DNA from: Pseudomonadota bacterium
Lineage (GTDB): Bacteria; Pseudomonadota; Gammaproteobacteria; Steroidobacterales; Steroidobacteraceae
Length of the DNA: 29,026 bases
NCBI GenBank assembly: GCA_023391335.1
Contig: JAEWBG010000117.1
Location: 1 to 29,026 of the forward strand
Direction: 5' to 3'
Each line of letters begins with the position of its first letter. Within the stretch, counting starts at the first letter, position 1. The translations under genes were made by a program, and so were the position numbers. Under the pieces are notes generated by a model. It saw only the letters and a program-made list of their open reading frames with translations, did not search any database and was not told the origin of the DNA. Shown piece after piece: positions 15,749 through 24,450 of this stretch.

Positions 15749-16570
15749 ATGTCGTACTTAGCCCCTTCAGAATTCGTCACTAAAATGGTGGACGCCGGCG
15801 AATCCAAGGTGTTCATGTCGAGCAAGGACACGCTGATTCGAGCGTATATGGCCGGCGCCATTCTCGCGCTCTCTGCAGTCTTCGCCGTCAGTGTGACCCA
15901 GCAAACCGGTTATCCAATCATCGGTGCGATTTTGTTTCCGGTCGGATTTTGCATGTTGTACCTGCTTGGCTTCGATCTGCTCACCGGTGTGTTGGTGTTA
16001 TCTCCGCTCGCCTGGATCGATAAGCGCCCGGGCGTAACGGCTGGTGGGGTGCTGCGAAACTGGGGATTGGTGTTCACCGGCAACTTCCTCGGTGCACTCA
16101 CCGTCGCTGTAATGATGGCGATTGTCTTCACTTACGGGTTCACGACTGAACCCAACGCGGTCGGCAAGGTGATCGCAGGTATCGGTGAGGCACGGACGGT
16201 GGGCTACAAAGCACATGGTGCGGCGGGCATGATGACGTTATTCATCCGCGGTGTGTTGTGTAACTGGATGGTTTCGACCGGCGTCGTCGGCGCAATGATT
16301 TCCACATCGGTCAGCGGCAAGGTGATTTCGATGTGGATGCCGATCATGTTGTTCTTCGCGATGACCTTCGAACACTCGGTCGTGAACATGTTCTTGTTTC
16401 CGTCCGCACTGATCATGGGCGGCAACTTCTCCATCTCCGATTACATCATCTGGAACGAGATTCCGACGGTGCTGGGGAATATGGTGGGCGGCCTCGCGTT
16501 CACGGGTTTGACGCTGTACTCGACACATATCAAGACCGCGCCGAAACGCATGCTGAAAATGGCAGCGTAG
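15749..16570 (+). CDS. Formate/nitrite transporter (FocA/NirC family)
   Basis: A 273-residue inner-membrane channel with AGAGGA just before the ATG. Six membrane segments are visible, roughly at 31-53, 56-82, 104-128, 157-178, 187-208 and 231-255. The family's marks are present: GFDLLTGV, NWGLVFTGNFLGAL, LFIRGVLCNWMV and FEHSVVNMFLFP, which carries the conserved pore His. Channels of this family pass formate or nitrite (and sometimes hydrosulphide). The neighbouring phosphatase-kinase fusion is associated with nitrate/nitrite assimilation genes in Pseudomonas, which favours nitrite, but no nitrate or nitrite reductase lies in the window. Confidence 0.88.
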   Translation: MSYLAPSEFVTKMVDAGESKVFMSSKDTLIRAYMAGAILALSAVFAVSVTQQTGYPIIGAILFPVGFCMLYLLGFDLLTGVLVLSPLAWIDKRPGVTAGGVLRNWGLVFTGNFLGALTVAVMMAIVFTYGFTTEPNAVGKVIAGIGEARTVGYKAHGAAGMMTLFIRGVLCNWMVSTGVVGAMISTSVSGKVISMWMPIMLFFAMTFEHSVVNMFLFPSALIMGGNFSISDYIIWNEIPTVLGNMVGGLAFTGLTLYSTHIKTAPKRMLKMAA

Positions 16571-16580
16571 GCAGTCGCTT

Positions 16581-16608
16581 GAGGCCTCGGCCGATTGGTC
16601 GAGGTCTC
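16581..16608 (+). terminator. Possible terminator/attenuator hairpin after the channel gene
   Basis: A 12-position stem with two G-T wobbles and a GATT loop, 11 bases after the stop codon. No T-run follows, so it may stabilise the mRNA 3' end or reduce read-through rather than terminate fully. Confidence 0.5.
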
Positions 16609-16705
16609 TGCAAAGCAATCAAGACGCAACACAAAGAGCACAAAAAGAATTTGCGTAAGAACTTAGAAAGCGGCGCGAGCTACTCATTTCACGCGCTGTG
16701 CGCCC

Positions 16706-16725
16706 TCACTCCATCACTTCATCAC
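16706..16725 (-). repeat. GTGATGRR octamer repeat, short copy
   Basis: Read on the minus strand: GTGATGAA, GTGATGGA, GTGA. It is the same 8-base unit as the longer array at 28912-28965. Confidence 0.7.
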
Positions 16726-16784
16726 GGTCCGCTGTGCGCTTTGCGTTGGGTTAGGGAATTTCCTCTCCAGGCGACGGGTCGTCC

Positions 16785-18506
16785 ATGGCGGCTGCACAAC
16801 TAAAAATCACGCTCGGGCAATACTCGTCCGCTGGCCGCAAGGAAACGAATCAGGATTTCCACGGCGCCTATGTTCCAGTCGAGCCCTTGTTGAGTTCCAA
16901 AGGTATCGCTGTCGCTCTCGCGGACGGCATCAGCACGAGTAGCGTCAGTCGGATTGCGAGCGAGTCGGCGGTCAAGGGATTTCTCGATGACTACTTCTGC
17001 ACGTCGCCAGCATGGTCGGTGAAGAAATCCGCGCGCGTCGTCATAGCTGCAATCAACTCATGGCTGCACTCGCAAACCCGTCAGAGTCAGTATCGGTACG
17101 ATCAAGATCGAGGGTACGTGTGTACATTTACTGCGGTCGTGTTCAAGTCCTCGAGCGCGCATCTATTTCACGTCGGAGACGCTCGCGTCTATCGATTGCG
17201 CGATGACACGTTGGAGCAACTGACTGACGATCATCGCGTCTGGGTTTCCGCTGAGCAGAGCTACTTGGGGCGTGCGTTGGGTGTGAATGAGCAGCTCGAA
17301 ATAGATTATCGAGCTTGTTCCATAGAGCAGGGCGATGTGTTCGTGCTGACGACCGATGGCGTGCACGAGAAACTACCTGCGCGAGCCCTGTTGGCTCGAC
17401 TGGCTGGGGCTGCGGACCTCGATGCAGCAGCCAAAGCCATCGCGGAGGCGGCATACGAGCAGGGCAGTACGGACAATCTCACGATCCAGGTCGCGCGCGT
17501 AGATGCAATACCGGACGCCGATGTGTCGGAAGTGCATCAGCAACTTATCGAGCTTCCATTGCCGCCCATGCTCGAGCCAGGTATGGACTTCGATGGCTAC
17601 AGAATCTTGCGCGAACTACATGCGAGCAGCCGCAGCCACGTCCATCTTGCGCAAGACAGCACCACGAGAGAGCTGGTCGTGCTCAAAACCCCTTCGGTCG
17701 ATATGCAGGCAGACGCCAACTACCTTGAGCGCTTCATGCTAGAGGACTGGATTGCCCAACGGATCGCCAGCCCGCATGTCGTACGTGCTTACGGTCAGAA
17801 GCGGCGGCGCCGATTCGTCTACACGGTGATGGAATACATAGAGGGTCAGACACTCACGCAATGGATGCTCGATAATCCGAAGCCCTCGTTGACGGCTGTC
17901 AGAGACATCATCGAACAAGTCTCGAAGGGCCTTCAGGCATTTCATCGCCTCGAGATGCTGCATCAGGATTTGCGGCCCGAGAACATCATGATCGATCGCG
18001 CGGGAACAGCGAAGATCGTTGATTTCGGTGCGACCCGAGTCGCGGGGCTGATGGAACTTGCCAACTCACGCGATGAGATTTTGGGAACTGCGCAATACAC
18101 CGCCCCGGAATATTTTGTCGGCGATGCCGGTACGTCCCGGTCGGACATCTTCTCGCTCGGCGTGATCACGTATCAAATGCTGAGCGGACGCCTGCCGTAT
18201 GGAGCAGAGGTATCGAGAGCGAGAACAAGAGCGGCGCAGCGTAGGCTTAAGTATCGCCCGATCTTAGATGACACGCGCGATATCCCGGCATGGTTCGACG
18301 AAGTGTTGCGGAAGGCAACGCATCCCGATCCGAACAAGCGCTATGTGGAAATTTCGGAATTCGTTTATGACTTGCGCCATCCGAACGTCGAGCATTTAAG
18401 GAGTACCCGTCTGCCGCTGATTGAGCGCAGCCCAGTTGTGTTTTGGAAAGTAGTCTCGCTGCTGCTCGCAATCGCGGTTCTGATCTTGTGCGCGCGACTG
18501 GTATAG
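16785..18506 (+). CDS. Bifunctional PP2C phosphatase / Ser-Thr kinase, membrane-anchored
   Basis: A 573-residue fusion. Residues 1-240 are a PP2C domain with metal-binding ALADGIS (Asp47), FHVGDARVYRL (Asp132), LTTDGVHE (Asp191) and GSTDNLTIQ (Asp230). Residues 268-535 are a kinase: Lys301 in VVLK, catalytic HQD at 393-395 (HQDLRPENIM), DFG at 413-415, TAPE at 439-442 and SDIFSLGVITYQMLSGRLPY. The glycine-rich loop is absent (LHASSRSHVHL) and the usual HRD Arg is Gln. One membrane helix at about 552-570 anchors the C-terminus. The related pseudomonad protein sits between nirB and nasA. Here it follows the channel, which suggests control of nitrite/nitrate uptake; its targets are unknown. Confidence 0.88.
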   Translation: MAAAQLKITLGQYSSAGRKETNQDFHGAYVPVEPLLSSKGIAVALADGISTSSVSRIASESAVKGFLDDYFCTSPAWSVKKSARVVIAAINSWLHSQTRQSQYRYDQDRGYVCTFTAVVFKSSSAHLFHVGDARVYRLRDDTLEQLTDDHRVWVSAEQSYLGRALGVNEQLEIDYRACSIEQGDVFVLTTDGVHEKLPARALLARLAGAADLDAAAKAIAEAAYEQGSTDNLTIQVARVDAIPDADVSEVHQQLIELPLPPMLEPGMDFDGYRILRELHASSRSHVHLAQDSTTRELVVLKTPSVDMQADANYLERFMLEDWIAQRIASPHVVRAYGQKRRRRFVYTVMEYIEGQTLTQWMLDNPKPSLTAVRDIIEQVSKGLQAFHRLEMLHQDLRPENIMIDRAGTAKIVDFGATRVAGLMELANSRDEILGTAQYTAPEYFVGDAGTSRSDIFSLGVITYQMLSGRLPYGAEVSRARTRAAQRRLKYRPILDDTRDIPAWFDEVLRKATHPDPNKRYVEISEFVYDLRHPNVEHLRSTRLPLIERSPVVFWKVVSLLLAIAVLILCARLV

Positions 18507-18535
18507 AGGACTGTCGTACCGATTCTGAACCGATA

Positions 18536-19519
18536 CTAGAACACCATATTCAGCGCAGCCACCGGCGTGACACTTGCACCGGCACTGCGGCCAGCCGCGA
18601 ACCATCGTGCGCCGACGATGAGCCCTACGCGAGCCGTCCAGTTGTACTCGATGGCCGGTGCGACGCCGAATTTCCAGCCCGCATTCGAATACGACTCGAC
18701 GTCGATCTGCGCTCCATTCGTATTGGCTTGAGTGCCATAGACATGGACTCGATCGTCATGCTGATAAATCAAATCAAGTGCGATTACCCAGTTGCGGCTG
18801 AGGCTGTATTCGCCTGAAAGCGTGGTCATCCACGAGTTTCCCAACTTCGCACGCCCTGTGAATCCTTGCGTGGTGCCGTAAACGCTGAGGTCTCGTACCT
18901 CAGTACTCCGAGGCCAGGTGTGCGACACGTTGAATCGAGCGCGCAGTATGCGTCCGGTTGGCAGCCAGAAATAATATTGAGAGTAGAGGCCCAACGTCGT
19001 CGCGTACGCGCCCGTGCCATTGGCATCAGCGACGGAGTCGAGCCGATTGTATTCACCTGTCGGCAACGACTCCTGCACTACGACCGACATCGTCGGCCAA
19101 GGCGAACCTTCGTGGAACTGAGCTAAGCGATACTGACCCTGAACACTGAGATCGCCGATCGCAATTCCGCTACTGCTCTGATCGCCTTCAAGAACGGTGT
19201 AGCCGAATGTTGGGATGAGACCTGCGGTAAATGTGTCCGTGATGCCATAGAGCATGTATGTGAGCGATCCATAGCTGTGTACAGTGTCGCCGCCTCGATA
19301 GTCGCCGGCGTCGTCGAAGCGGCCACTCGAAATTACATCGAAGACGTACGGTTCGATGAGGGCATGGCCTTTCGGCAGCGTTCCTGCGCCTGCCGCCACG
19401 ATCGGCCCTGTCCACCAAGCGTCGTCCAGCGATTGGCGCTCTTGGCCATCAGCCGTGGTGCAGAAAGAAAAGGCGCCAACGACAGCGACCCACTTCCAGA
19501 TTGATTCGCGAGTTTTCAT
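18536..19519 (-). CDS. Outer-membrane beta-barrel protein (MetA-pathway/transporter-like)
   Basis: The ATG at 19519 gives 327 residues with a signal peptide (KTRESIWKWVAVVGAFSF, cleavage near ADGQ). The mature part is built of alternating strands with Tyr/Trp girdles (TYMLYGITDTFTAGLIPTFG, YATTLGLYSQYYFWLP) and short turns, and ends in ALNMVF with the terminal Phe needed for Bam-mediated insertion. VLPKG-like LPKGHALIEPYVFD and LPTGEYNRLD match the 'putative MetA-pathway of phenol degradation' barrel family, whose transport role is uncertain. An ATG at 19537 is also possible. The gene converges on the kinase gene (29-base gap) and is divergent from the DUF4038 glycosidase gene. Confidence 0.75.
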   Translation of the reverse strand: MKTRESIWKWVAVVGAFSFCTTADGQERQSLDDAWWTGPIVAAGAGTLPKGHALIEPYVFDVISSGRFDDAGDYRGGDTVHSYGSLTYMLYGITDTFTAGLIPTFGYTVLEGDQSSSGIAIGDLSVQGQYRLAQFHEGSPWPTMSVVVQESLPTGEYNRLDSVADANGTGAYATTLGLYSQYYFWLPTGRILRARFNVSHTWPRSTEVRDLSVYGTTQGFTGRAKLGNSWMTTLSGEYSLSRNWVIALDLIYQHDDRVHVYGTQANTNGAQIDVESYSNAGWKFGVAPAIEYNWTARVGLIVGARWFAAGRSAGASVTPVAALNMVF

Positions 19520-19710
19520 ATCGTGCAGTTCGGCCATGAAGACTGCCGCGGCGCATTGGCTCACGCGCGTCTGGATTGTTGCACGACCCGACGGAGTGTG
19601 GTGAATCGAGGCAAGTCCGCGACACTCAGCGCTCGCGTTTCTTGACCGCTCGGAGGTTCCTTCCATGCGCTCAGTCGCTACAATCCCCTGCGTCAATTCG
19701 GGGGGAAACT

Positions 19711-21558
19711 ATGTCGCTGCGTGCGTCTCGATTCATCACCACTTTCCTTACGCTGATCCTTGCATCGCTGGCTCATGCAGCCACGCCGGAACCAGTGCAC
19801 GTGTGGCAGATGCACGAGTTGACACTGCAAGCGTCCAAGGCTTTCGCGAATCCATATACCGATGCGACGGTTTGGGTGGATTTGACCGGGCCAGGCTTCA
19901 ACAAGCGCGTCTACGGATTCTGGGACGGCGGGAAGACATTTAAGGTTCGCGTGCTCGCGACTGCTCCCGGAACATGGCAGTGGAAGAGCGGTTCGGAGCC
20001 GCGAGATCGGGGGCTCTCCGATAAAACTGGCAGTTTCGAAGCGATCGAGTGGACTGAAGCTGAGAAACAAGCGAATCCAGTACGCAGAGGTCATCTGCGA
20101 GCCACAGCGAATCGCCATGCGCTCGAGTTTCCCGATGGCACCCCGTTCTTTGCGATCGGCGACACGTGGTACTCCGCTGCGACCAATCGCTTCCGTTGGT
20201 ACGACGACAACAAAGAACGTCCGATCGGGCCCCAGGCAGGATTCAAAGACTACATTCGCTTCCGCAAGGCGCAGGGCTACAACTGGGTTAGCATCATTGC
20301 GGCGTTTCCGAATTGGGACAATGACGGGCAGCCATGGCACATCGTTCGCGATGACGGCGTGACGGTGCGTTCGGCGTGGCTGGAATTCGGTACCGGCCCG
20401 GATGCGCGCAATGGTTCCGCGAAGAACATGCGCAACGAAGGCGGACGACCTTTCTCGTTTCCGGGCAAGGTGCCGGGCTACGAGAAGATTTTCCCCGACA
20501 TGGATCGCATCAATCCCGAGTACTTCAAGTTTTTCGATCGCAAGGTGGCGTATCTCAATGAACAAGGTTTCGTGCCTTTCATCGAAGCCTTCCGCCGCGA
20601 TGCGAGCGAGTTGTGGATGCGGTATCACAAATGGCCGGAGTCTTATTCGCGATATATCGGCTACATCTTCGCGCGCTATGGGGCGTTCAACACGGTCTTG
20701 AGCCCAGTGCATTTGGACATCATCGATGAAAGCGTGACGGTGCCGCAGTTTCGCGTCGCGATCGATCATGCGCTCAAGACATACGGACCACCGCCGTTCG
20801 GAAATTTGCTCGCGGCCAATGCGAATCCATCGACGCTCACGAATTGGGGCGATCCATCGTGGGTGACACTACACACAACAGGCAACAAGCGTGAGCATGA
20901 GTACTACTGGTATCTGACGGAGATCTATCGGCATCCCAATACTAAGCCTGCCTTGAACGGTGAGCCGTACTACTCGGGCTACGTCGATGCGCGTGGATTG
21001 AACGGCGGCTACAAATACGGCGCAAAGGGCGGCACGCCACTCGATGACCAATATGTGCGCTCTTCGATGTACGGCAATGTATTGTCAGGCGGACTCGCAG
21101 GACATGTTTACGGCGCTGAAGGTATTTGGGGAGCAGACATCGAGCCTGCTGCACCGATCCACATGTGGGAAGCATTCAAGTGGAACTCAGGCGCGCAGAT
21201 GACGCACCTGCCTGAGTTCATTCTTTCCATCGGCAAGCGATATCAAGATCTCGTGCCTGAAGACTTGCTGGTGCCGAGCCGCACTCGGAACACGAAGTCT
21301 TACGAAGGGTGGTCGTATGCCGCGCGCACCGCCGACCAGGGAGTCGTGCTCGCCTACTTTGAAAAGGGTTGTCCGCAAACGAAAGTCCGTGGCCTGCATC
21401 CTGAGGCTACTTATCGCGCACGTTGGTTCAATCCGCGGGACGGCAAGTGGTCTGACGTCGGCAATGGAACGCTGAAGGCCGACAACATCGGAGAAATGGA
21501 ATTGCCGGCGTTCCCCAGCGATGAGGACTGGGCTTTGAGTTTGGTGCGCGTACCTTGA
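19711..21558 (+). CDS. Secreted DUF5060-DUF4038 glycoside hydrolase (apiosidase/GH140-like)
   Basis: The ATG at 19711, after GGGGGAAA, gives 615 residues with a signal peptide (LILASLAHA, cleavage near 23). Residues 26-115 form the Ig-like DUF5060 domain (VHVWQMHELTLQAS, FKVRVLATAPGTWQWKSG). Residues 128-520 form the DUF4038 TIM barrel (FFAIGDTWYSA, FRKAQGYNWVSIIAAFPNWD, LSPVHLDIIDES, NGEPYYSG). Asp336 or Asp339 and Glu418 are likely catalytic positions by placement, not proof. A small C-terminal beta domain (GVVLAYFEKG...YRARWFNPRDGKW) closes it. The DUF4038 group includes apiose-removing GH140 enzymes acting on pectin. It heads a three-gene set with short gaps of 40 and 14 bases. Confidence 0.85.
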   Translation: MSLRASRFITTFLTLILASLAHAATPEPVHVWQMHELTLQASKAFANPYTDATVWVDLTGPGFNKRVYGFWDGGKTFKVRVLATAPGTWQWKSGSEPRDRGLSDKTGSFEAIEWTEAEKQANPVRRGHLRATANRHALEFPDGTPFFAIGDTWYSAATNRFRWYDDNKERPIGPQAGFKDYIRFRKAQGYNWVSIIAAFPNWDNDGQPWHIVRDDGVTVRSAWLEFGTGPDARNGSAKNMRNEGGRPFSFPGKVPGYEKIFPDMDRINPEYFKFFDRKVAYLNEQGFVPFIEAFRRDASELWMRYHKWPESYSRYIGYIFARYGAFNTVLSPVHLDIIDESVTVPQFRVAIDHALKTYGPPPFGNLLAANANPSTLTNWGDPSWVTLHTTGNKREHEYYWYLTEIYRHPNTKPALNGEPYYSGYVDARGLNGGYKYGAKGGTPLDDQYVRSSMYGNVLSGGLAGHVYGAEGIWGADIEPAAPIHMWEAFKWNSGAQMTHLPEFILSIGKRYQDLVPEDLLVPSRTRNTKSYEGWSYAARTADQGVVLAYFEKGCPQTKVRGLHPEATYRARWFNPRDGKWSDVGNGTLKADNIGEMELPAFPSDEDWALSLVRVP

Positions 21559-21587
21559 GTCAACCCGTATTCATGCATCGCATAGAT

Positions 21588-21593
21588 AAGGAG
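21588..21593 (+). promoter_or_regulatory. Strong ribosome site of the DUF2817 gene
   Basis: AAGGAGAT lies a few bases before the ATG at 21599, a near-perfect Shine-Dalgarno. It supports efficient independent translation within the operon. Confidence 0.7.
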
Positions 21594-21598
21594 ATCCC

Positions 21599-22681
21599 AT
21601 GAGTCGTACGTTTTCAGCGGATTATGTGGCAGCACGCGAGAAATTCCTGGCGGCAGCTAAGGATGCCAAGGCGGAACTCGCAACGTTTGTGCATCCGGAA
21701 GCTGGGCCCGATGGTGAATCGCTCAGCACCGATGTCGCATGGCTGGGTGCCGCGAACGCCAAGCGAGTGTTCGTGATTGTCTCGGGCACGCATGGCGTAG
21801 AAGGCATTTGCGGTTCGGATGCGCAAGTGGCGTGGCTGCGCAAGGGTGAGTTTGCGTTGTTTCAAAAAGCGGATATCGCCGTAATGTTGATTCACGCAAT
21901 CAATCCTTATGGGTTTGCGTGGTTAAGGCGAGTCACTCACGAGAACGTTGATCTGAATCGAAATTGGATCGACTTCGACAGCCCGCTGCCCGACAGTGCT
22001 GCGTACGCTGAAGTTGCGGATCTATTGAGCCCAACTGCATGGGACGACGCTGCGAAACTGCAGATCAAAGGTGGAATTCAAGCCTTTGTGGCGAAGCGTG
22101 GACCTGCCGCGCTCATTCAAGCGGTGAGCGGCGGTCAGCACTCGCATCCGCGAGGCCTGTTTTATGGCGGAACAGGTCCGACGTGGTCGCGTGTCACGCT
22201 CTCGAGAATCCTGGCCGAGCGACTCGCGAAGGCTGAGCACGTTGGCATCATCGATCTGCACAGTGGTTTGGGCGCGAGCGGAGTGGGGGAGATCATGGTG
22301 ACGGCCGATGCCAATGCGCCATCGTATTTGCGAGCTCGCAATTGGTACGGTGCCGCGGTCACTCCCGTCGGAACGGCGGCATCATCTTCAGCAAAAATCG
22401 GCGGAGATTGGATCGGTGCGGTTCCTGCCGTGTTGCCTCACTGCGAGGTGACAGGCATGGCGTTGGAATTCGGCACAGTGGATGTGATGACCGTGCTCTT
22501 TGCTTTGATCGGCGATCACTATTTGCACGCATGCGGGAATGTTCATTCCGATGAGGCCGCGGCGATTAAGCGCGAGATCCGCCGAGCCTTTTACACCGAC
22601 GACGATACCTGGCGCGGCATGGTCATCGGTCAGGTGTTCGCTGCTTCGCGAAGTGCTGCGCGGGCGCTCAGCAGCCTCTAG
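21599..22681 (+). CDS. DUF2817 / M14-like zinc peptidase family protein
   Basis: A 360-residue protein without a signal peptide. Zinc-carboxypeptidase-type ligands are recognisable: VIVSGTHGVEG with His65 and Glu68, and GIIDLHSGLGASG with its His near residue 221. THENVDLNRNWIDF is the Asn-Arg substrate-binding motif of the M14 fold. A Glu in GMALEFGTVDVM near 288 suits the catalytic base. DUF2817 proteins are annotated as M14-like peptidases or deacylases, with substrates mostly unknown. It is tightly linked to the DUF4038 glycosidase and to the phosphatase gene that starts 14 bases later. Its cytoplasmic location contrasts with both exported neighbours. Confidence 0.85.
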   Translation: MSRTFSADYVAAREKFLAAAKDAKAELATFVHPEAGPDGESLSTDVAWLGAANAKRVFVIVSGTHGVEGICGSDAQVAWLRKGEFALFQKADIAVMLIHAINPYGFAWLRRVTHENVDLNRNWIDFDSPLPDSAAYAEVADLLSPTAWDDAAKLQIKGGIQAFVAKRGPAALIQAVSGGQHSHPRGLFYGGTGPTWSRVTLSRILAERLAKAEHVGIIDLHSGLGASGVGEIMVTADANAPSYLRARNWYGAAVTPVGTAASSSAKIGGDWIGAVPAVLPHCEVTGMALEFGTVDVMTVLFALIGDHYLHACGNVHSDEAAAIKREIRRAFYTDDDTWRGMVIGQVFAASRSAARALSSL

Positions 22682-22695
22682 GAATTAGATTCGCG

Positions 22696-24345
22696 ATGAG
22701 TTTCCATTCGAGAGTTCATATGAAGTGCGTTTCCGCATTAGCAGTCCTTTGCCCATTGATCATGGGTGTCGCTGACGCCGACACAATGCCGAAGCCGCGT
22801 CTCATCGTTGCGATCGCAGTCGATCAATATTCGGCGGATCTCTTCAACGAATACCGCGGCCTATATACCCATGGTCTGGCGACGCTTACGCAAGGCGTCG
22901 TATTCCCTCACGGATATCAGAGTCACGCGGCGACTGAAACGTGTCCGGGACATTCAACCATTTTGACTGGCGCACATCCTTCACGGACAGGCATCGTCGC
23001 GAATGACTGGTTGGATCCGGAGCATGATCGCAAGAACCAGAAGGGCGAAACGATTCACAAGGTTTATTGCGCTGAGGATCCGCGGGCGAGCGACGTGTAT
23101 GGCGCAACCGTCTCGGCAGTCAGTTTGAAAGTACCAACCTTGGGCGATCGATTGCATGCACTTCACTCCGGCTCGATGGTCGTGGCGGTAGCGGGAAAGG
23201 ATCGTGCTGCGATGATGTTGGGCGGTCACACGACCGACCTGAGCATTTGGTGGGACGGGAAAGAATTCGTCGCGCGCAAGCAGCGATCTGCACAAGCGTA
23301 TTCAGAGCAGCATCTGGTGCAGATCAACGATGAAGCGCATCAATCGATTTCTCTGCACGCCACAGCCGACTTGCCGCCGCAATGCGCGGGAAAGTCCCGG
23401 TTCTTCGGGTTGGAATCCAAGATCGGCGTGCCCCGGCCGGCAAGCAGCGTCAAGCGTTGGCAAGCGTCGCCCGCGTTGGACTGGTTCACCGCAAAAGCGG
23501 CGATCAGTGCGCTGGAAGATCTGAAGCTTGGAACGCACGAAAGCACGGACGTACTCGCGATCGGATTGTCGGCGACTGACTTTGTCGGACACATGTTCGG
23601 CCCTGAAGGTGCGGAGATGTGCATTCAGCAGCTCGCGCTGGATCGCACCATCGAGACGTTGCTACGCGAGCTGGATGCGACCGGCGTTCCGTACGTGGTG
23701 ACGTTGACCGCGGATCATGGCGGATCCGATGTGACCGAGAGAATTCGCGAGCGCGGCGTCGAGCAGGCGGATCGCATCGACAGCGACATCATGCCCGAAG
23801 CCATCAATGCAGCGCTCAAGCGCAAGCTCGGTCTCAAGAACGATGCGATCCTGGTCGGCAGCTATTTCATGAACGATGTGTACTTGAACGCGGATGTGCC
23901 TTCGGGCAAACGTTCGCGTGCGATCAAGCTCGCCAAAGATCTGTACGCGAAGCATCCGCAAGTTGCAGCGGTATTCACGAGGACCGAGGTCTTGGCAGCG
24001 CCACAGCCGCGGGGCGCGCCTGATCAATGGACGCTACTTGATCGCGTGAAGGCGAGTTTCGATCCAGAGCGCTCTGGCGATTTGGTCGTGCTTCTGAAGC
24101 CGTACATCACCAGCTTTCCGCCACCGGAGAATTACGACGGCTACGCAGCCTCGCACGGTTCGCCGTGGGACTACGATCGCACCGTGCCGATTTTGTTCTG
24201 GTGGAAGGGCGTCGACGGCTTCGAGCAGCCAGCGGCTGTGGAGACGGTGGATATCCTGCCGACGTTGGCCAATTTGATTGGACTAACGGTTCCGCCCAAT
24301 GAGATCGATGGGCGCGCGCTGCCGATTGTGTTGCAGACACATTGA
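22696..24345 (+). CDS. Exported alkaline phosphatase-superfamily enzyme (PafA/phosphodiesterase type)
   Basis: A 549-residue protein; an internal ATG at 22720 would place the signal peptide (KCVSALAVLCPLIMG) right at the N-terminus and may be the true start. Metal and catalytic residues of the PafA/nucleotide-pyrophosphatase branch are present: Asp43 in VAIAVDQYSAD, nucleophile Thr82 in ATETCPGHSTILTG, DFVGHMFGPEG, TLTADHGGSD and ASHGSPWDYDRTVPILFWW. It would hydrolyse phosphate mono- or diesters in the periplasm. It is the last gene of the likely operon beginning with the DUF4038 glycosidase. Hairpin array B begins within about 10 bases of the stop. Confidence 0.87.
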   Translation: MSFHSRVHMKCVSALAVLCPLIMGVADADTMPKPRLIVAIAVDQYSADLFNEYRGLYTHGLATLTQGVVFPHGYQSHAATETCPGHSTILTGAHPSRTGIVANDWLDPEHDRKNQKGETIHKVYCAEDPRASDVYGATVSAVSLKVPTLGDRLHALHSGSMVVAVAGKDRAAMMLGGHTTDLSIWWDGKEFVARKQRSAQAYSEQHLVQINDEAHQSISLHATADLPPQCAGKSRFFGLESKIGVPRPASSVKRWQASPALDWFTAKAAISALEDLKLGTHESTDVLAIGLSATDFVGHMFGPEGAEMCIQQLALDRTIETLLRELDATGVPYVVTLTADHGGSDVTERIRERGVEQADRIDSDIMPEAINAALKRKLGLKNDAILVGSYFMNDVYLNADVPSGKRSRAIKLAKDLYAKHPQVAAVFTRTEVLAAPQPRGAPDQWTLLDRVKASFDPERSGDLVVLLKPYITSFPPPENYDGYAASHGSPWDYDRTVPILFWWKGVDGFEQPAAVETVDILPTLANLIGLTVPPNEIDGRALPIVLQTH

Positions 24346-24354
24346 TCGATGGGA

Positions 24355-24440
24355 ACAACTGACGGATCAGTCTCTGATCGAGAAGGACTCACGTCGAGAA
24401 GGACGCATTGCGTCGGGAAGGACTGTCGGCGAATCAGAAG
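24355..24440 (+). repeat. Short-hairpin array B
   Basis: Hairpins GATCAG-TCT-CTGATC (24365-24379), GAC-TCAC-GTC (24386-24395), GACGC-ATT-GCGTC (24402-24414) and a minimal GACTGTC (24421-24427). Spacers are exactly 6 bases each: GAGAAG, GAGAAG and GGGAAG. It starts after AACTGACG and ends in GAATCAGAAG. It is in sense orientation, right after the phosphatase gene. Confidence 0.8.
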
Positions 24441-24450
24441 TGGGTAGCCG

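Larger units (their letters stand above)
16571..16784. other. Spacer between the channel and kinase genes
   Basis: It starts with a 12-bp stem hairpin (16581-16592 with 16597-16608, loop GATT, two G-T pairs), a possible attenuator. ACACAAAGAG/CACAAAAAG units follow at about 16628-16647, then the inverted octamer repeat at 16706-16725 and a GCGCTGTGCGCC/GCTGTGCGCTTT pair. Confidence 0.5.

Noticed and set aside
19693..20769. Long minus-strand frame opposite the DUF4038 glycosidase
   Set aside because: Antisense shadow; the plus strand has signal peptide, domains and ribosome site.
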